Below are positions 35,082-42,791 of a stretch of DNA of 51,998 bases, piece by piece (position 1 is the first letter of the stretch; each line of letters begins with the position of its first letter). A model generated the notes under the pieces. It saw only the letters and a list, made by a program, of their open reading frames with translations, made no database searches and was not told the origin of the DNA. Where the stretch lies: positions 1 through 51,998 of IMG/VR virus record IMGVR_UViG_3300025815_000021. The stretch is one strand, 5' to 3'. Both the position numbers and the translations under genes were made by a program. The stretch is from a virus.

Positions 35082-35768
35082 ATGGCACTTTGTACTGTTT
35101 CTGATGTAGAGAAAGTGCTAGGTATTGACTTAGGATCAACAGACGAATCTGCAGTTACTAACCTATTCATTCCTACTGTAGAAGATTCTATCGCTAATTA
35201 CATTGGGTATAACCCAAAATACTCTGCTTCAATTACTGAAATATTTGATGGAGACAAAACAGAAGATTTATTTTTAAGTCGTTCTCCTGTTATCTCTGTA
35301 TCTTCAGTTACTGAAGATGGCAATGCACTCGTATCAGGTAATGATAATGATTATGTTGTCTATGCTTCATTAGGAAGACTTCGTAAAGTAGGTAGAGAAA
35401 AATGGTCTTCTGCTAAATTACAAAACATTACAGTTGTTTATTCTGCAGGTTATTCTGATGACGAAGCATCAGCAGAGGATATTCCAAAAGATATGAAGTT
35501 TATCTGTGCAAGGGCTGCAGGAAGACTAATTGTTTCTGCATTATCACTATCTTCACAACAAAGCACAGGAGAAGTAAATACAAACATTGCAGACAATACA
35601 ACAGATTCAAAATTCCAAATGGTAAGAAATGAAGGAATTGGAGATTACCAGGTTACTTATGAATCTGTATTAGATCAACTTAACGCTGAAGTATTAAATC
35701 AAAATGACAAAATGATACTTAACAAGTATAAGAGACAATATTTCACTTCAGCAGGTATACTAGACTAA
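35082..35768 (+). CDS. head-tail connector (HK97 gp6-like)
   Basis: 228 aa. CTVSDVEKVLGIDL then FIPTVEDSIANYIGYNPKYS and SRSPVISVSSVTEDG match the phage connector family, in which N-terminal helices form the ring under the portal. The C-terminal half is longer than in HK97. The stop overlaps the next ATG (TAATG). Confidence 0.8.
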   Translation: MALCTVSDVEKVLGIDLGSTDESAVTNLFIPTVEDSIANYIGYNPKYSASITEIFDGDKTEDLFLSRSPVISVSSVTEDGNALVSGNDNDYVVYASLGRLRKVGREKWSSAKLQNITVVYSAGYSDDEASAEDIPKDMKFICARAAGRLIVSALSLSSQQSTGEVNTNIADNTTDSKFQMVRNEGIGDYQVTYESVLDQLNAEVLNQNDKMILNKYKRQYFTSAGILD

Positions 35769-35959
35769 TGAGTGAAATTAATTTTCCAGAGGGTACTAAG
35801 CGAGAAGACGCTGTTAATGAACTTATTGATGACGAACAGTTCAAAGAAATGGTGTTAAAGCAATTCAATTATATGCGTATCAAAGGAATTAATCTTGTAG
35901 AAGATGCAGATGATATGGTAAATCTTTATCTTAAAATCTGTAAAGCTCTTGATGAATAA
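35768..35959 (+). CDS. unknown small acidic protein
   Basis: 63 aa, starts MSEINFPEGTKREDAVNELI. Acidic, helical. Coupled to both neighbours by 1-bp overlaps. Possibly a small neck or head accessory. Confidence 0.6.
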   Translation: MSEINFPEGTKREDAVNELIDDEQFKEMVLKQFNYMRIKGINLVEDADDMVNLYLKICKALDE

Positions 35960-36198
35960 TGGCTAGATACGACTACAAGTGTTCTAAATGTGAACACATC
36001 TTTGAAGTTACCCATTCAATACACGAAGAACCAAAGGTAAAATGTGAAAAATGTAAAGCACTATCTAATAGACAAATTAGCAGTAGGGTTAATCTCTATG
36101 GAACTGTTGGCATTGATTGGAATACTGATCCTAGTAAAGTTTCTCAATCTATGAGAGATAAGGCTAAAAAAGCCTCTAAAAGAAAAGTTAAGTTTTAA
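35959..36198 (+). CDS. FmdB-type zinc-ribbon protein
   Basis: 79 aa. The start MARYDYKCSKCEHIFEVTHS with CKCEKCKA at about 31-38 matches the FmdB/CxxC regulatory ribbon (Y-x-Y-x-C-x-x-C-g). The basic C-terminus ends KKASKRKVKF. Small ribbons of this type occur in head gene clusters of several phages; their task there is unclear. It converges with the leftward SET gene, overlapping by 11 bp. Confidence 0.8.
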   Translation: MARYDYKCSKCEHIFEVTHSIHEEPKVKCEKCKALSNRQISSRVNLYGTVGIDWNTDPSKVSQSMRDKAKKASKRKVKF

Positions 36199-36517
36199 CT
36201 TTGTACATTTTGTACTTTAAAGTTATTTCCTCTAATGGTTCTATGTCTCTGTTAGCAATTAAGTAATTTATATTATCTATTTCTAACAAACGACAGTTAG
36301 GTGTATCACTATGATTTATAAATCCACCCAATGGCGTTCTAATAGGTTCATTTTCTCTTCCTTTGTTAAAAATATGTGTTTTTCCTAATGAAATATCTTT
36401 ATGTATTTTTTTAAGTGCAAACAAACCTAGACCTTCTATTTTGCTAGGCATAATAGTTAAACTATCTGGTAAAGGTCTGTAGGTCTTAGACTCCACAATA
36501 ACCCTCACATTCATCAT
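36188..36517 (-). CDS. SET-domain protein, putative lysine methyltransferase
   Basis: About 109 aa from ATG 36517; the start is uncertain and upstream extension overlaps the previous gene. Core motifs are SKIEGLGLFALKKI (the GxG loop), GGFINHSDTPNCRL (the NHSxxPN knot) and YLIANRDIEPLEEITLKY (the E-x-T-x-x-Y end motif). These are the hallmarks of SET methyltransferases, which transfer methyl from S-adenosylmethionine to lysine. The protein is small and lacks a visible substrate domain. Targets could be ribosomal or host DNA-binding proteins. It overlaps the PP-loop gene and should be co-transcribed with it. Confidence 0.78.
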   Translation of the reverse strand: MMNVRVIVESKTYRPLPDSLTIMPSKIEGLGLFALKKIHKDISLGKTHIFNKGRENEPIRTPLGGFINHSDTPNCRLLEIDNINYLIANRDIEPLEEITLKYKMYKVKT

Positions 36518-37364
36518 CGAATAAACTACCTTGAAACTCCTCAGATGATACTTCATCAAAGCTAGCATCTTTCAATGGTATTCTTTCTTTATATAAAAAC
36601 AATTCACTATCTAATTTATTAACAAATTGGCTTCGTGATCCACTCTCTCTTAATTTTTTATCAAAATTTACTGCGTATTCAAACTCATTTGGGCTTTCAT
36701 TTTTTAACTTCCTCCACTCTTGTTGGTTGTGATAAGGACATATTATACAAGCTGATCTTGGTGGTTGTGGCATACCTAACTTACCAAAGTATTCCAGGCA
36801 TTGATGTCTTGATATGTTATTTTCTACTAATGGATAACAGTTTACTTGCCATTTATTAGGTGGGTACTTTGCTCTTTGGATCTCATCAGAAGATATACCC
36901 ATTACAATTTCAACTACTTTTCCCCTAAGGCTTCCTACTTCTAATATTTCTCTAACTTTTTCTTGTATTGGTCTAATTTTATATCTATCAGTACAGGTTC
37001 TTAAAGTAATACCTTTTTTTTCTGTTTCTTTATTTTTTGTGTAAACAGGAATGCTTGCAAAAAACCCAACTTCAGTTAAAAGATCTTCAGCTATATTACC
37101 TGTGTTTCTTTCGTTCTTAACAATAATTATTTTAATTTTGTCTTTAACTTTTTCTTTTAAAAATTCAAACCAATCATAAACTTCTTGAGGTTCGTTACCA
37201 GTATCAGCAAATATTGCATAGTCAACAGGAGCGATTTCTCCATTGTATATTTTCATTAACAAAGTAGAACTTTGCACTCCAGCACCTAATGAAAGTATTC
37301 TTAAATCTGGCTTTTTTTCAGAAATGCTTTCATCTGAAAGTCTCATTTCTGCAAGATAATTCAT
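36486..37364 (-). CDS. PP-loop ATPase, PAPS reductase-like, second type
   Basis: 292 aa. ILSLGAGVQSSTLLMKI (about residues 24-40) carries the SxGxxS-type PP-loop of a phage-typical branch. DYAIFADTGNEPQEVYDWFE follows, and CTDRYKIRPIQ (about 134) and CIICPYHNQQEWR (about 206) supply conserved cysteines that may hold a metal cluster. It differs in motif spacing from the PP-loop protein at 92-1168 and lacks a ParB-like neighbour. Substrate unknown. Its stop region overlaps the SET gene. Confidence 0.8.
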   Translation of the reverse strand: MNYLAEMRLSDESISEKKPDLRILSLGAGVQSSTLLMKIYNGEIAPVDYAIFADTGNEPQEVYDWFEFLKEKVKDKIKIIIVKNERNTGNIAEDLLTEVGFFASIPVYTKNKETEKKGITLRTCTDRYKIRPIQEKVREILEVGSLRGKVVEIVMGISSDEIQRAKYPPNKWQVNCYPLVENNISRHQCLEYFGKLGMPQPPRSACIICPYHNQQEWRKLKNESPNEFEYAVNFDKKLRESGSRSQFVNKLDSELFLYKERIPLKDASFDEVSSEEFQGSLFDDECEGYCGV

Positions 37365-37459
37365 AACTTATCTCCATAAACACATTTATCACAAATTATG
37401 AGAACATCTGATACTTTGAGTTCTTGTTTACATAACCTGCAAAAATATTTTTCTATCAT
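37361..37459 (-). CDS. 32-aa zinc-ribbon micro-protein
   Basis: CRLC near residue 8 and CDKC near 24 make a minimal zinc ribbon in a peptide starting MIEKYFCRLCKQELKVSDVL. The stop overlaps the ATG of the PP-loop gene (ATGA). The fourth such micro-protein by layout in this genome. Confidence 0.6.
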   Translation of the reverse strand: MIEKYFCRLCKQELKVSDVLIICDKCVYGDKL

Positions 37460-37599
37460 TCTTCAAACCATTCTTCAGGAAAAGATTTATTTCTTTTTTC
37501 CACTTCCCACTCTTTAGCTTCCACATAGTAATCCAAGCGAACAATAAACCAACTAGATATTTTATCTATGATTTTACTTGTAGACCTAGCTAATTCCAT
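37456..37599 (-). CDS. small protein, possibly membrane-associated
   Basis: 47 aa from ATG 37599, starts MELARSTSKIIDKISSWFIV. An amphipathic segment and a charged C-terminus (WEVEKRNKSFPEEWFEE). It overlaps the micro-protein start. The reading frame is open further upstream to 37638, but no better start is seen. Confidence 0.5.
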   Translation of the reverse strand: MELARSTSKIIDKISSWFIVRLDYYVEAKEWEVEKRNKSFPEEWFEE

Positions 37600-37610
37600 A
37601 ATCTTAACTT

Positions 37611-37850
37611 CTAAGGTTGCTGTAATCCAAAACCACATGATCCATCTTCCTCACTTTCTGTTGTACAATCTTCAGGTATTCCTGTAAATCCACCATGACC
37701 TTCTTCATCACACCTTACACCTGCACACCAAAAATTATAATGTTCTTGATATCCCATATTATGAACTAAGTCTGCAAATAAGTGATCTGGCATAGAAGGT
37801 TGTGGGATTGCAGTTCCACCCATCAATATAACAATTATAAATCCAATCAT
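37611..37850 (-). CDS. small secreted or membrane-anchored cysteine-containing protein
   Basis: 79 aa. A hydrophobic N-terminus MIGFIIVILMGGTAIPQP can act as signal peptide or anchor. The rest is acidic with four cysteines (FWCAGVRCDEEG, DCTTESEEDGSC) that could form disulphides outside the cytoplasm. Coupled to the gene upstream (ATGA). May alter the host surface or assist lysis. Confidence 0.6.
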   Translation of the reverse strand: MIGFIIVILMGGTAIPQPSMPDHLFADLVHNMGYQEHYNFWCAGVRCDEEGHGGFTGIPEDCTTESEEDGSCGFGLQQP

Positions 37851-37996
37851 TCTTCCTCTCCCTTAACACCACTAACTTCTAAATTGAATTTAGGGTGCAT
37901 ATATTTAATGTCTTCTTCTGCAAGAGCTATTGCTCTTTCTTCTGTATCTACTAGGTAAGTAAGCTTACCTAATAAATATACTGTATGTTTTTTCAT
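37847..37996 (-). CDS. 49-aa protein
   Basis: Starts MKKHTVYLLGKLTYLVDTEE with a beta-alpha-beta pattern (EERAIALAEEDI helix). It resembles other small acidic proteins of this genome in layout. Overlaps both neighbours by 4 bp. Confidence 0.6.
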   Translation of the reverse strand: MKKHTVYLLGKLTYLVDTEERAIALAEEDIKYMHPKFNLEVSGVKGEEE

Positions 37997-38100
37997 TCTT
38001 CTTCCTCCACTACTTCAACTTCAAGTTCTAAATCTAAAGGAGCATTTTCAAACTTTATGTCTTGAAATTCTCCATATCTTGTTATTATTTTAATTTTCAT
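37993..38100 (-). CDS. 35-aa acidic peptide
   Basis: From ATG 38100: MKIKIITRYGEFQDIKFENA, then an E/V-rich tail. It overlaps the end of the lysozyme-like gene by 11 bp. A longer frame to 38208 lies inside that gene and is unlikely. Confidence 0.45.
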   Translation of the reverse strand: MKIKIITRYGEFQDIKFENAPLDLELEVEVVEEEE

Positions 38101-38629
38101 TTTTCCACTTTCTTTCCCATTTTTTTTCATTACTCCAGCACCATTTGCTAGAACTCCAATCATCCCATTGTACTCTTTTATATATATCTTGTGATAACAG
38201 TGATGCAAATAAAATATTGTAATATGGAGTTAATTGAGCTTTTTTAAATTCAAAACCTAGATCTGTTTTAGATGTAGGTCCTGTGTAAGGTCTACCATAA
38301 CGCATCACTATCCATTCATCCCACATTGGCAAATCGTATTCTTCAGCAATCCAATTCCATGTCCAAGGCACAAACTGAAATACCCCAGAGTCATTATTGC
38401 CTTCAGCAGTTCTAACTGCGTCAGCTTTTCCTCTTGATTCACACCAACTAATACGAACAGCAGTATCAATATTTTCAAAATTAAAATGCTCTAAGAACAA
38501 ATCTGAGTGATCACGCATTGATTGAGGTACTTCTCTCCTACATTCAATAGCAGTGTTAATAAATTGAGTTTCATTACCTATCAGGGGTGTAGAAAAACTT
38601 GCTAAGAATAGCATACATTCAGCTATCAC
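38090..38629 (-). CDS. lytic transglycosylase/lysozyme-like protein
   Basis: 179 aa. AVRISWCESRGKADAV carries the catalytic glutamate of goose-lysozyme/transglycosylase folds, and NNDSGVFQFVPWTWNWIAEE is the following conserved G-x-Q-F/W segment. The tail (LFASLLSQDIYKRVQWDDWSSSKW) matches the end of actinobacterial transglycosylase-like domains. The N-terminus MIAECMLFLASFSTP may be a weak export signal. It would cut host peptidoglycan for lysis or entry; the place in an inverted cassette and lack of an obvious holin leave this open. Confidence 0.8.
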   Translation of the reverse strand: MIAECMLFLASFSTPLIGNETQFINTAIECRREVPQSMRDHSDLFLEHFNFENIDTAVRISWCESRGKADAVRTAEGNNDSGVFQFVPWTWNWIAEEYDLPMWDEWIVMRYGRPYTGPTSKTDLGFEFKKAQLTPYYNILFASLLSQDIYKRVQWDDWSSSKWCWSNEKKWERKWKNEN

Positions 38630-38651
38630 ATCTCTCCTTTGTTTGTTTAGC

Positions 38652-38876
38652 TTATATTAATTTTTTAGCGTCATCTACAGCTAAGTTTTTAGACTTACCT
38701 GCTCCTGTACCAATCAAAACATAGCTTTGCTTAGTACCAACTGATTTAACTTTAAATAAATCAGCTTCATGACTGCTCATATATGGATTCCACCTAACAT
38801 GGATCATATAATCTCCAAAATGAATTTCTTCGTCTTGAAGTGCTTTTGCAGTATCGACATAAGGTACATTTACCAA
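38652..38876 (-). CDS. unknown small protein (TTG start)
   Basis: 74 aa with TTG start after GAGGAGATATA. VNVPYVDTAKALQDEEIHFG starts it, and a glycine-rich VLIGTGAGKSKN is near the end; despite the look of a P-loop it lacks the full GxxxxGK[ST] spacing. First gene of the leftward cassette. Confidence 0.55.
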   Translation of the reverse strand: MVNVPYVDTAKALQDEEIHFGDYMIHVRWNPYMSSHEADLFKVKSVGTKQSYVLIGTGAGKSKNLAVDDAKKLI

Positions 38877-38894
38877 TATATCTCCTCTTCTATC

Positions 38895-38947
38895 TGATAC
38901 TTAATTATAAACATAAAATTTGCAATTGTGCAATCTTATGTTACAAT
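38895..38947. promoter_or_regulatory. divergent overlapping promoters with shared palindrome
   Basis: Rightward: TTGCAA 38920-38925, 16-bp spacer, TACAAT 38942-38947. Leftward: TTGCAC on the minus strand (38933-38928) and TATAAT at an 18-bp distance. Both -35 boxes lie in TTGCAATTGTGCAA, so the two transcripts should compete. Confidence 0.6.
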
Positions 38948-38976
38948 TTTATTATTGTAACAAACAAAAGGACATT

Positions 38977-39768
38977 ATGAAAGTAATAAAGTATACACCG
39001 AAAAAATTAACTAAAGATCAATTAGTTGAATTATTTAATCAAACGCCATCTAAGACCAATATGGATTTAGGTAAAGAACTAGGGATTTCACGAGAAAGGG
39101 TTAGACAGCTTAGAAATCAATTTGGATTACCTAGCGTTAAGGAATTTAATCAAGATACATTTAGAAGAGCATTAGTAGCTATTGAAAATGGTTATGGAAC
39201 ATTAAATAGTAATTTATTTAAAGATATTCCTAATTTTTCAATTAAAAAACTAAGAAGCTGGATGGAAGCTGATCCTGAAGTAAAAAGGCAAGTAAGAATT
39301 GCGAATACTAAAGCGTATCAAAAAAGTTATCAACCTGATTATAAAGTATGTAAAGTTTGCAATGTAAATAAACCTATTGACGAATTTTATGTTTCAAAAA
39401 TAGGAAGAGATAAAAGAAATAGAAAATGTAATCCTTGTAATATAAAGACTGTTCATAGTTACTATGAGAAAAGATACACACCTGAACCAATTGTTACAGA
39501 AAAAACTTGCAGTATGTTGAAAGAGTTTGGACCTTTGCCTGCAAGTTTCTTTTACAAATCTAGAAAGACAAGTACAGGATTGCAATATTCTTGTAAACAA
39601 TATCAATATGCTTATGACAAATATAGGAATATGTATAAAAAAATTATGAATAATCCAAACGAAACAGAAAGAAATTTACAGCTTTCACAACTTGGTAATT
39701 GGAAAGCAAAAGCATTAGTAGAAGCACGAGTGGCTGTAAAAACAGATCTAGCAAAGCTGGAATCTTAA
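38977..39768 (+). CDS. HTH/zinc protein with sigma region-4-like helix-turn-helix
   Basis: 263 aa from ATG 38977 after AAAGGACATT. MDLGKELGISRERVRQLRNQ (about residues 30-49) closely resembles the region 4.2 helix-turn-helix of sigma70-family factors. CKVCNVNKPIDEFYVS then CNPCN (about 127-156) is a zinc motif as in phage HNH proteins, but no HNH catalytic residues are visible. The C-terminal third is basic. No region 2 is present, so it is not a complete sigma factor. It may be a transcription regulator or a DNA-recognition module of a degenerate homing nuclease. It stands alone behind a sigma70-type promoter. Confidence 0.6.
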   Translation: MKVIKYTPKKLTKDQLVELFNQTPSKTNMDLGKELGISRERVRQLRNQFGLPSVKEFNQDTFRRALVAIENGYGTLNSNLFKDIPNFSIKKLRSWMEADPEVKRQVRIANTKAYQKSYQPDYKVCKVCNVNKPIDEFYVSKIGRDKRNRKCNPCNIKTVHSYYEKRYTPEPIVTEKTCSMLKEFGPLPASFFYKSRKTSTGLQYSCKQYQYAYDKYRNMYKKIMNNPNETERNLQLSQLGNWKAKALVEARVAVKTDLAKLES

Positions 39769-39811
39769 TAAATATTCGGCTAGTATTATATATACTATCT
39801 GATTTGAAAAT

Positions 39812-39870
39812 AGTCGGTGGGTTATTTAGTTAGACCAATCTAATTCCCCCCTGCCGACTGTTTTCTTTTA
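39812..39870 (+). terminator. terminator candidate
   Basis: AGTCGG and CCGACT pair with additional GGG/CCC pairs around a long loop, followed by TTTTCTTTT. Confidence 0.6.
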
Positions 39871-39888
39871 TCCCACAATTCTCAATGT

Positions 39889-39894
39889 TATAAT
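39889..39894 (+). promoter_or_regulatory. -10 box of leaderless tail operon
   Basis: TATAAT ends 6 bp before the ATG at 39901. No Shine-Dalgarno fits between. Confidence 0.55.
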
Positions 39895-39900
39895 TGAGGT

Positions 39901-40248
39901 ATGCCTAAATTAACCACTGCTCTTTTAAATGATTCTATAGATATTGAAAGATATTCAAGTACCGATACATTAGACGATAGAGGTAATATTTCTCAAGACT
40001 TTTCCTCTAGTTCAACAAGTGTCCAAGCAAGAATAGTATCTGCAAAAGATAGGACAGAAAGAGAAGATGATTTTTTATCTTCTGATCAGAAAAGATTGAG
40101 AATAACAATACCTTCAGATACAGATGTAACTGTAAGAGATCGGGTTGTTTATGATTCTATAACTTGGAACATAAGAGGAGTAGAACAGGTTAAAGATAGA
40201 TTTGGAAATATATTTTATAAACAATTAATTGTTGAAAGTGGATATTAA
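39901..40248 (+). CDS. head-tail joining protein
   Basis: 115 aa. LNDSIDIERYSSTDTLDDRG, SVQARIVSAKDRTERED and DRVVYDSITWNIRGVEQ follow the pattern of the phage head-tail joining family (beta-barrel head stopper). The protein closes the portal and docks the tail. First gene of the right-hand structural block, likely leaderless. Coupled to 40248 (TAATG). Confidence 0.8.
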   Translation: MPKLTTALLNDSIDIERYSSTDTLDDRGNISQDFSSSSTSVQARIVSAKDRTEREDDFLSSDQKRLRITIPSDTDVTVRDRVVYDSITWNIRGVEQVKDRFGNIFYKQLIVESGY

Positions 40249-41396
40249 TGGCTTCTAAAAAAATTTACAAAAACGAGGTACAACAATCTTTAAAAGGAGC
40301 TTCTTTAAGAAGTTTTAGAATTACTGATACTTTGCGTAGAGCTAATAGGTATGCAGTGTATTCAGATCGTAAAATTAACGAAGTGGGATTACCTGGAGAT
40401 GTAAATGAATTAAGAAGTTTTCTTTATACATTTTCTATCATTAGCAACGATACAAGAGCTTTGTTGCCTAATAATTTTTTAGATTCTTTAAATAGAACAA
40501 ATTTAAGATTAGGTAAAGCAGTTGGAGACTTTAACGCTATTAGAAATACTTTGACAGGAAAATCTAGAGATTTTGATGTTGCAGGTATAGGGGAAAGAGC
40601 TGTGCGAAGAGTTGGAGGAAGAATTTCAGGAAGGCTAATGAATACTATTATTCCTAGTGGTAACGATGTTTTTAGTAGATCAGTATTTAGATCTATAAGG
40701 TCTGTTGCGGGTGCAAACTTAACAATAGAAATGGATAGATTTATTAAAGGTCAAAATGGTAGAGAAACTGCTTCTTCAAAATTAGCTGCCGATTTTTCTG
40801 GCTTAGTAGAAATGGGAGAGAATGCTTCATTGCAAGTTGCAGAATACATAAGACTAAAAGTTCAAGAAAACACCCCTATAGATACAGGTGCTCTTTTAAA
40901 ATCACTTAAATTAAGAAAAGGTAGAAAAGGTGGGAATACAAAAAGACATACACCAGACTATACAGTTTCTATAGGAAATGTAAAACCAATGCCAGATCCT
41001 AAAGTACCTTATCCATGGATAGTTGAATTTGGTATTAACGAAGGTTATGGAAAAACTAAAATACCTTTTGAAAGCGTTTTCCCAACACCACTAAAATTCA
41101 GATTTTTATCAAGTGTTTCTGGACCAACACCAGAAGATAATACTTATTATGATGATTATAGCGAAGATAATAGAAGTCCTTATGATCGTGGACCTGGAAA
41201 CTGGGGTAAAGGCGCAATGGTTAGAACTGCTCTTTGGAAGATTGTAAAAGATGCTAACAAGTATAAAACATTCTCAGTTGGTATACCTAAATATAAAACT
41301 AATCCAATGAAGGAAATTGTTTGGGATGTTGCGCAAAAGAAAGTAGATGAATATGAAAGATCAAAATCTATGAGAAACTGGGGAGTACCTTTCTAA
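40248..41396 (+). CDS. neck/minor tail protein with HK97 gp10-like domain
   Basis: 382 aa, larger than the usual 120-200 aa. The block about residues 180-230 (ADFSGLVEMGENASLQVAEY, then RLKVQENTPIDTGALLKSLK) is the gp10-type core 'A-x-x-a-P-v-d-T-G-x-L-r-x-S'. The N-terminal 170 residues and the C-terminal extension are extra and basic. It sits between head-stopper and tail-completion genes. Confidence 0.75.
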   Translation: MASKKIYKNEVQQSLKGASLRSFRITDTLRRANRYAVYSDRKINEVGLPGDVNELRSFLYTFSIISNDTRALLPNNFLDSLNRTNLRLGKAVGDFNAIRNTLTGKSRDFDVAGIGERAVRRVGGRISGRLMNTIIPSGNDVFSRSVFRSIRSVAGANLTIEMDRFIKGQNGRETASSKLAADFSGLVEMGENASLQVAEYIRLKVQENTPIDTGALLKSLKLRKGRKGGNTKRHTPDYTVSIGNVKPMPDPKVPYPWIVEFGINEGYGKTKIPFESVFPTPLKFRFLSSVSGPTPEDNTYYDDYSEDNRSPYDRGPGNWGKGAMVRTALWKIVKDANKYKTFSVGIPKYKTNPMKEIVWDVAQKKVDEYERSKSMRNWGVPF

Positions 41397-41845
41397 TGGC
41401 AATTGTTTTACCTGATTCGGAAATATTATTTAGAACTTGGGCTTTAGAACAATCTATAATCACTGATCAAGTTAGCACAAGAATAGCTACTAGATTGCCT
41501 TCTAATGCAACTCTACCTTTTGCGGTTATTAATTTAATGAGTTCTTCTGCAGAAAATATAGATAGCGCTCCTTTATGGATTTCAATGATAGAAGTTAGTT
41601 GTTATGGAGGTAAATATGGATCTAACAATAATAAGCCGAATCCTGATTTTGCTTCTGCTTTTAATTTAGCAAATGCTTTTGTAAGAAGTGCTTTTGATTT
41701 TGCTGGAAAAAAATACACTATCAATGGCGTAGAATCAAGACTGGTTGGATTCAACCCAATAGAAGGTCCATACAGAATAGAAGATACAGACACAGAATTA
41801 GCACGCTATAATGTAAGTATTGGAATGTATTATGGAGAAGCATAA
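41396..41845 (+). CDS. tail terminator/completion protein
   Basis: 149 aa. Position, length and segments LFRTWALEQSIITDQVSTRI, ATLPFAVINLMS and ARYNVSIGMYYGEA fit tail terminator proteins that cap the tube at the neck. Coupled to both neighbours by 1-bp overlap. Confidence 0.7.
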   Translation: MAIVLPDSEILFRTWALEQSIITDQVSTRIATRLPSNATLPFAVINLMSSSAENIDSAPLWISMIEVSCYGGKYGSNNNKPNPDFASAFNLANAFVRSAFDFAGKKYTINGVESRLVGFNPIEGPYRIEDTDTELARYNVSIGMYYGEA

Positions 41846-42129
41846 TGAAAAAAATTAAATTAAATCCATTAATAAGAGTTTTCGATGCTATAAGAGATGA
41901 AAAACTTGATCTTATCATAGGAAAAGATTGGGTAGAAGTAACTGAATCTGATTGGAAGAGAATGAAAGAAGCTCAGACCAAACAGGGAGATATTTTACTT
42001 CCTACTTTTACAGCAGAAAATGATGGTATGGGCGAAATTAAATCACTTGTTAGTGAGAAAATTGCTGTGAGTGATGAGATGGAAGAGCTAGAAGAGGAAG
42101 CCTACGAAGTAGTAAAAGAAGAGGAATGA
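41845..42129 (+). CDS. unknown tail-region acidic protein
   Basis: 94 aa, starts MKKIKLNPLIRVFDAIRDEK and ends in a highly acidic EEEAYEVVKEEE tail. Lies between terminator and tube genes. Function unknown. Confidence 0.6.
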   Translation: MKKIKLNPLIRVFDAIRDEKLDLIIGKDWVEVTESDWKRMKEAQTKQGDILLPTFTAENDGMGEIKSLVSEKIAVSDEMEELEEEAYEVVKEEE

Positions 42130-42163
42130 CAAGTTCCTCATAAGTTATAGGTAGGTATAAGTA

Positions 42164-42769
42164 ATGGCACAAAGTATTACAGAAGTTCTTTTGGGAACAG
42201 GTACGCTATACACTGTGTTGGAATCAGATTTAAATGGAGGTAGCCCAACTGCTAGCTTCCCTGCAGATCCTGATGAAACACCAAATAGCTCATATTTCAC
42301 TGATATCGGATATTCCGAAGGTGGATTCTCATTAGAATATGACAAGACATTTGAAGATGTCATGGTTGCAGAAGAGATTGATCCAATTAAGACAATCAAA
42401 ACTGCACAAGAAGTAAGAATCACAGGAGAATTAGCTCAAGCTTCTCTTGCTAACTTGAAGTTAGCAATGGCTGGTGGAACAATCACACCATCAAGTCCAG
42501 AAGCTGGTTATTCAACAATGGTTCCTCCAACAACAGACTCATTCTTAGAGTATGGTCTTTTGTTAAGAGTTAACGCACCAGGTACAGATGAAGCTGGAAC
42601 TGCTAAAGCTAGAGACATTCAAGTCCCTAGAGCAGTTAACATTGGAGCTTTCTCTATGGTTCATGCTAAAGCACCTCAGAAGGTAACAATCACTATTGAA
42701 TATAAAGTGTTGAAGCCAAACTCTGATGCACCATTTAGCAATATATTTAAAGTAATTGATGCTGTCTAA
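42164..42769 (+). CDS. major tail tube protein
   Basis: 201 aa. Beta-rich sequence with FTDIGYSEGGFSLEYDKTFE, AEEIDPIKTIKTAQEVRITG and QASLANLKLAMAGG. This is the layout of siphovirus tube proteins (a strand pair, an 'EVRITGELA' strand, a helix, then VTITIEYKVLKPN). Located upstream of the frameshifted chaperones, as in other siphoviruses. Confidence 0.85.
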   Translation: MAQSITEVLLGTGTLYTVLESDLNGGSPTASFPADPDETPNSSYFTDIGYSEGGFSLEYDKTFEDVMVAEEIDPIKTIKTAQEVRITGELAQASLANLKLAMAGGTITPSSPEAGYSTMVPPTTDSFLEYGLLLRVNAPGTDEAGTAKARDIQVPRAVNIGAFSMVHAKAPQKVTITIEYKVLKPNSDAPFSNIFKVIDAV

Positions 42770-42791
42770 CAGCATTTAAGATAGGAGAGTT

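Noticed and set aside
38652-38876. P-loop NTPase from the GTGAGKSK segment
   Set aside because: The spacing does not make a full GxxxxGK[ST] motif in the right context, and no Walker B or adequate length (74 aa) is present.
38977-39768. Phage-encoded ECF sigma factor
   Set aside because: Only a region-4-like helix is present. Region 2, needed for -10 recognition and polymerase binding, is missing and a zinc motif follows instead.
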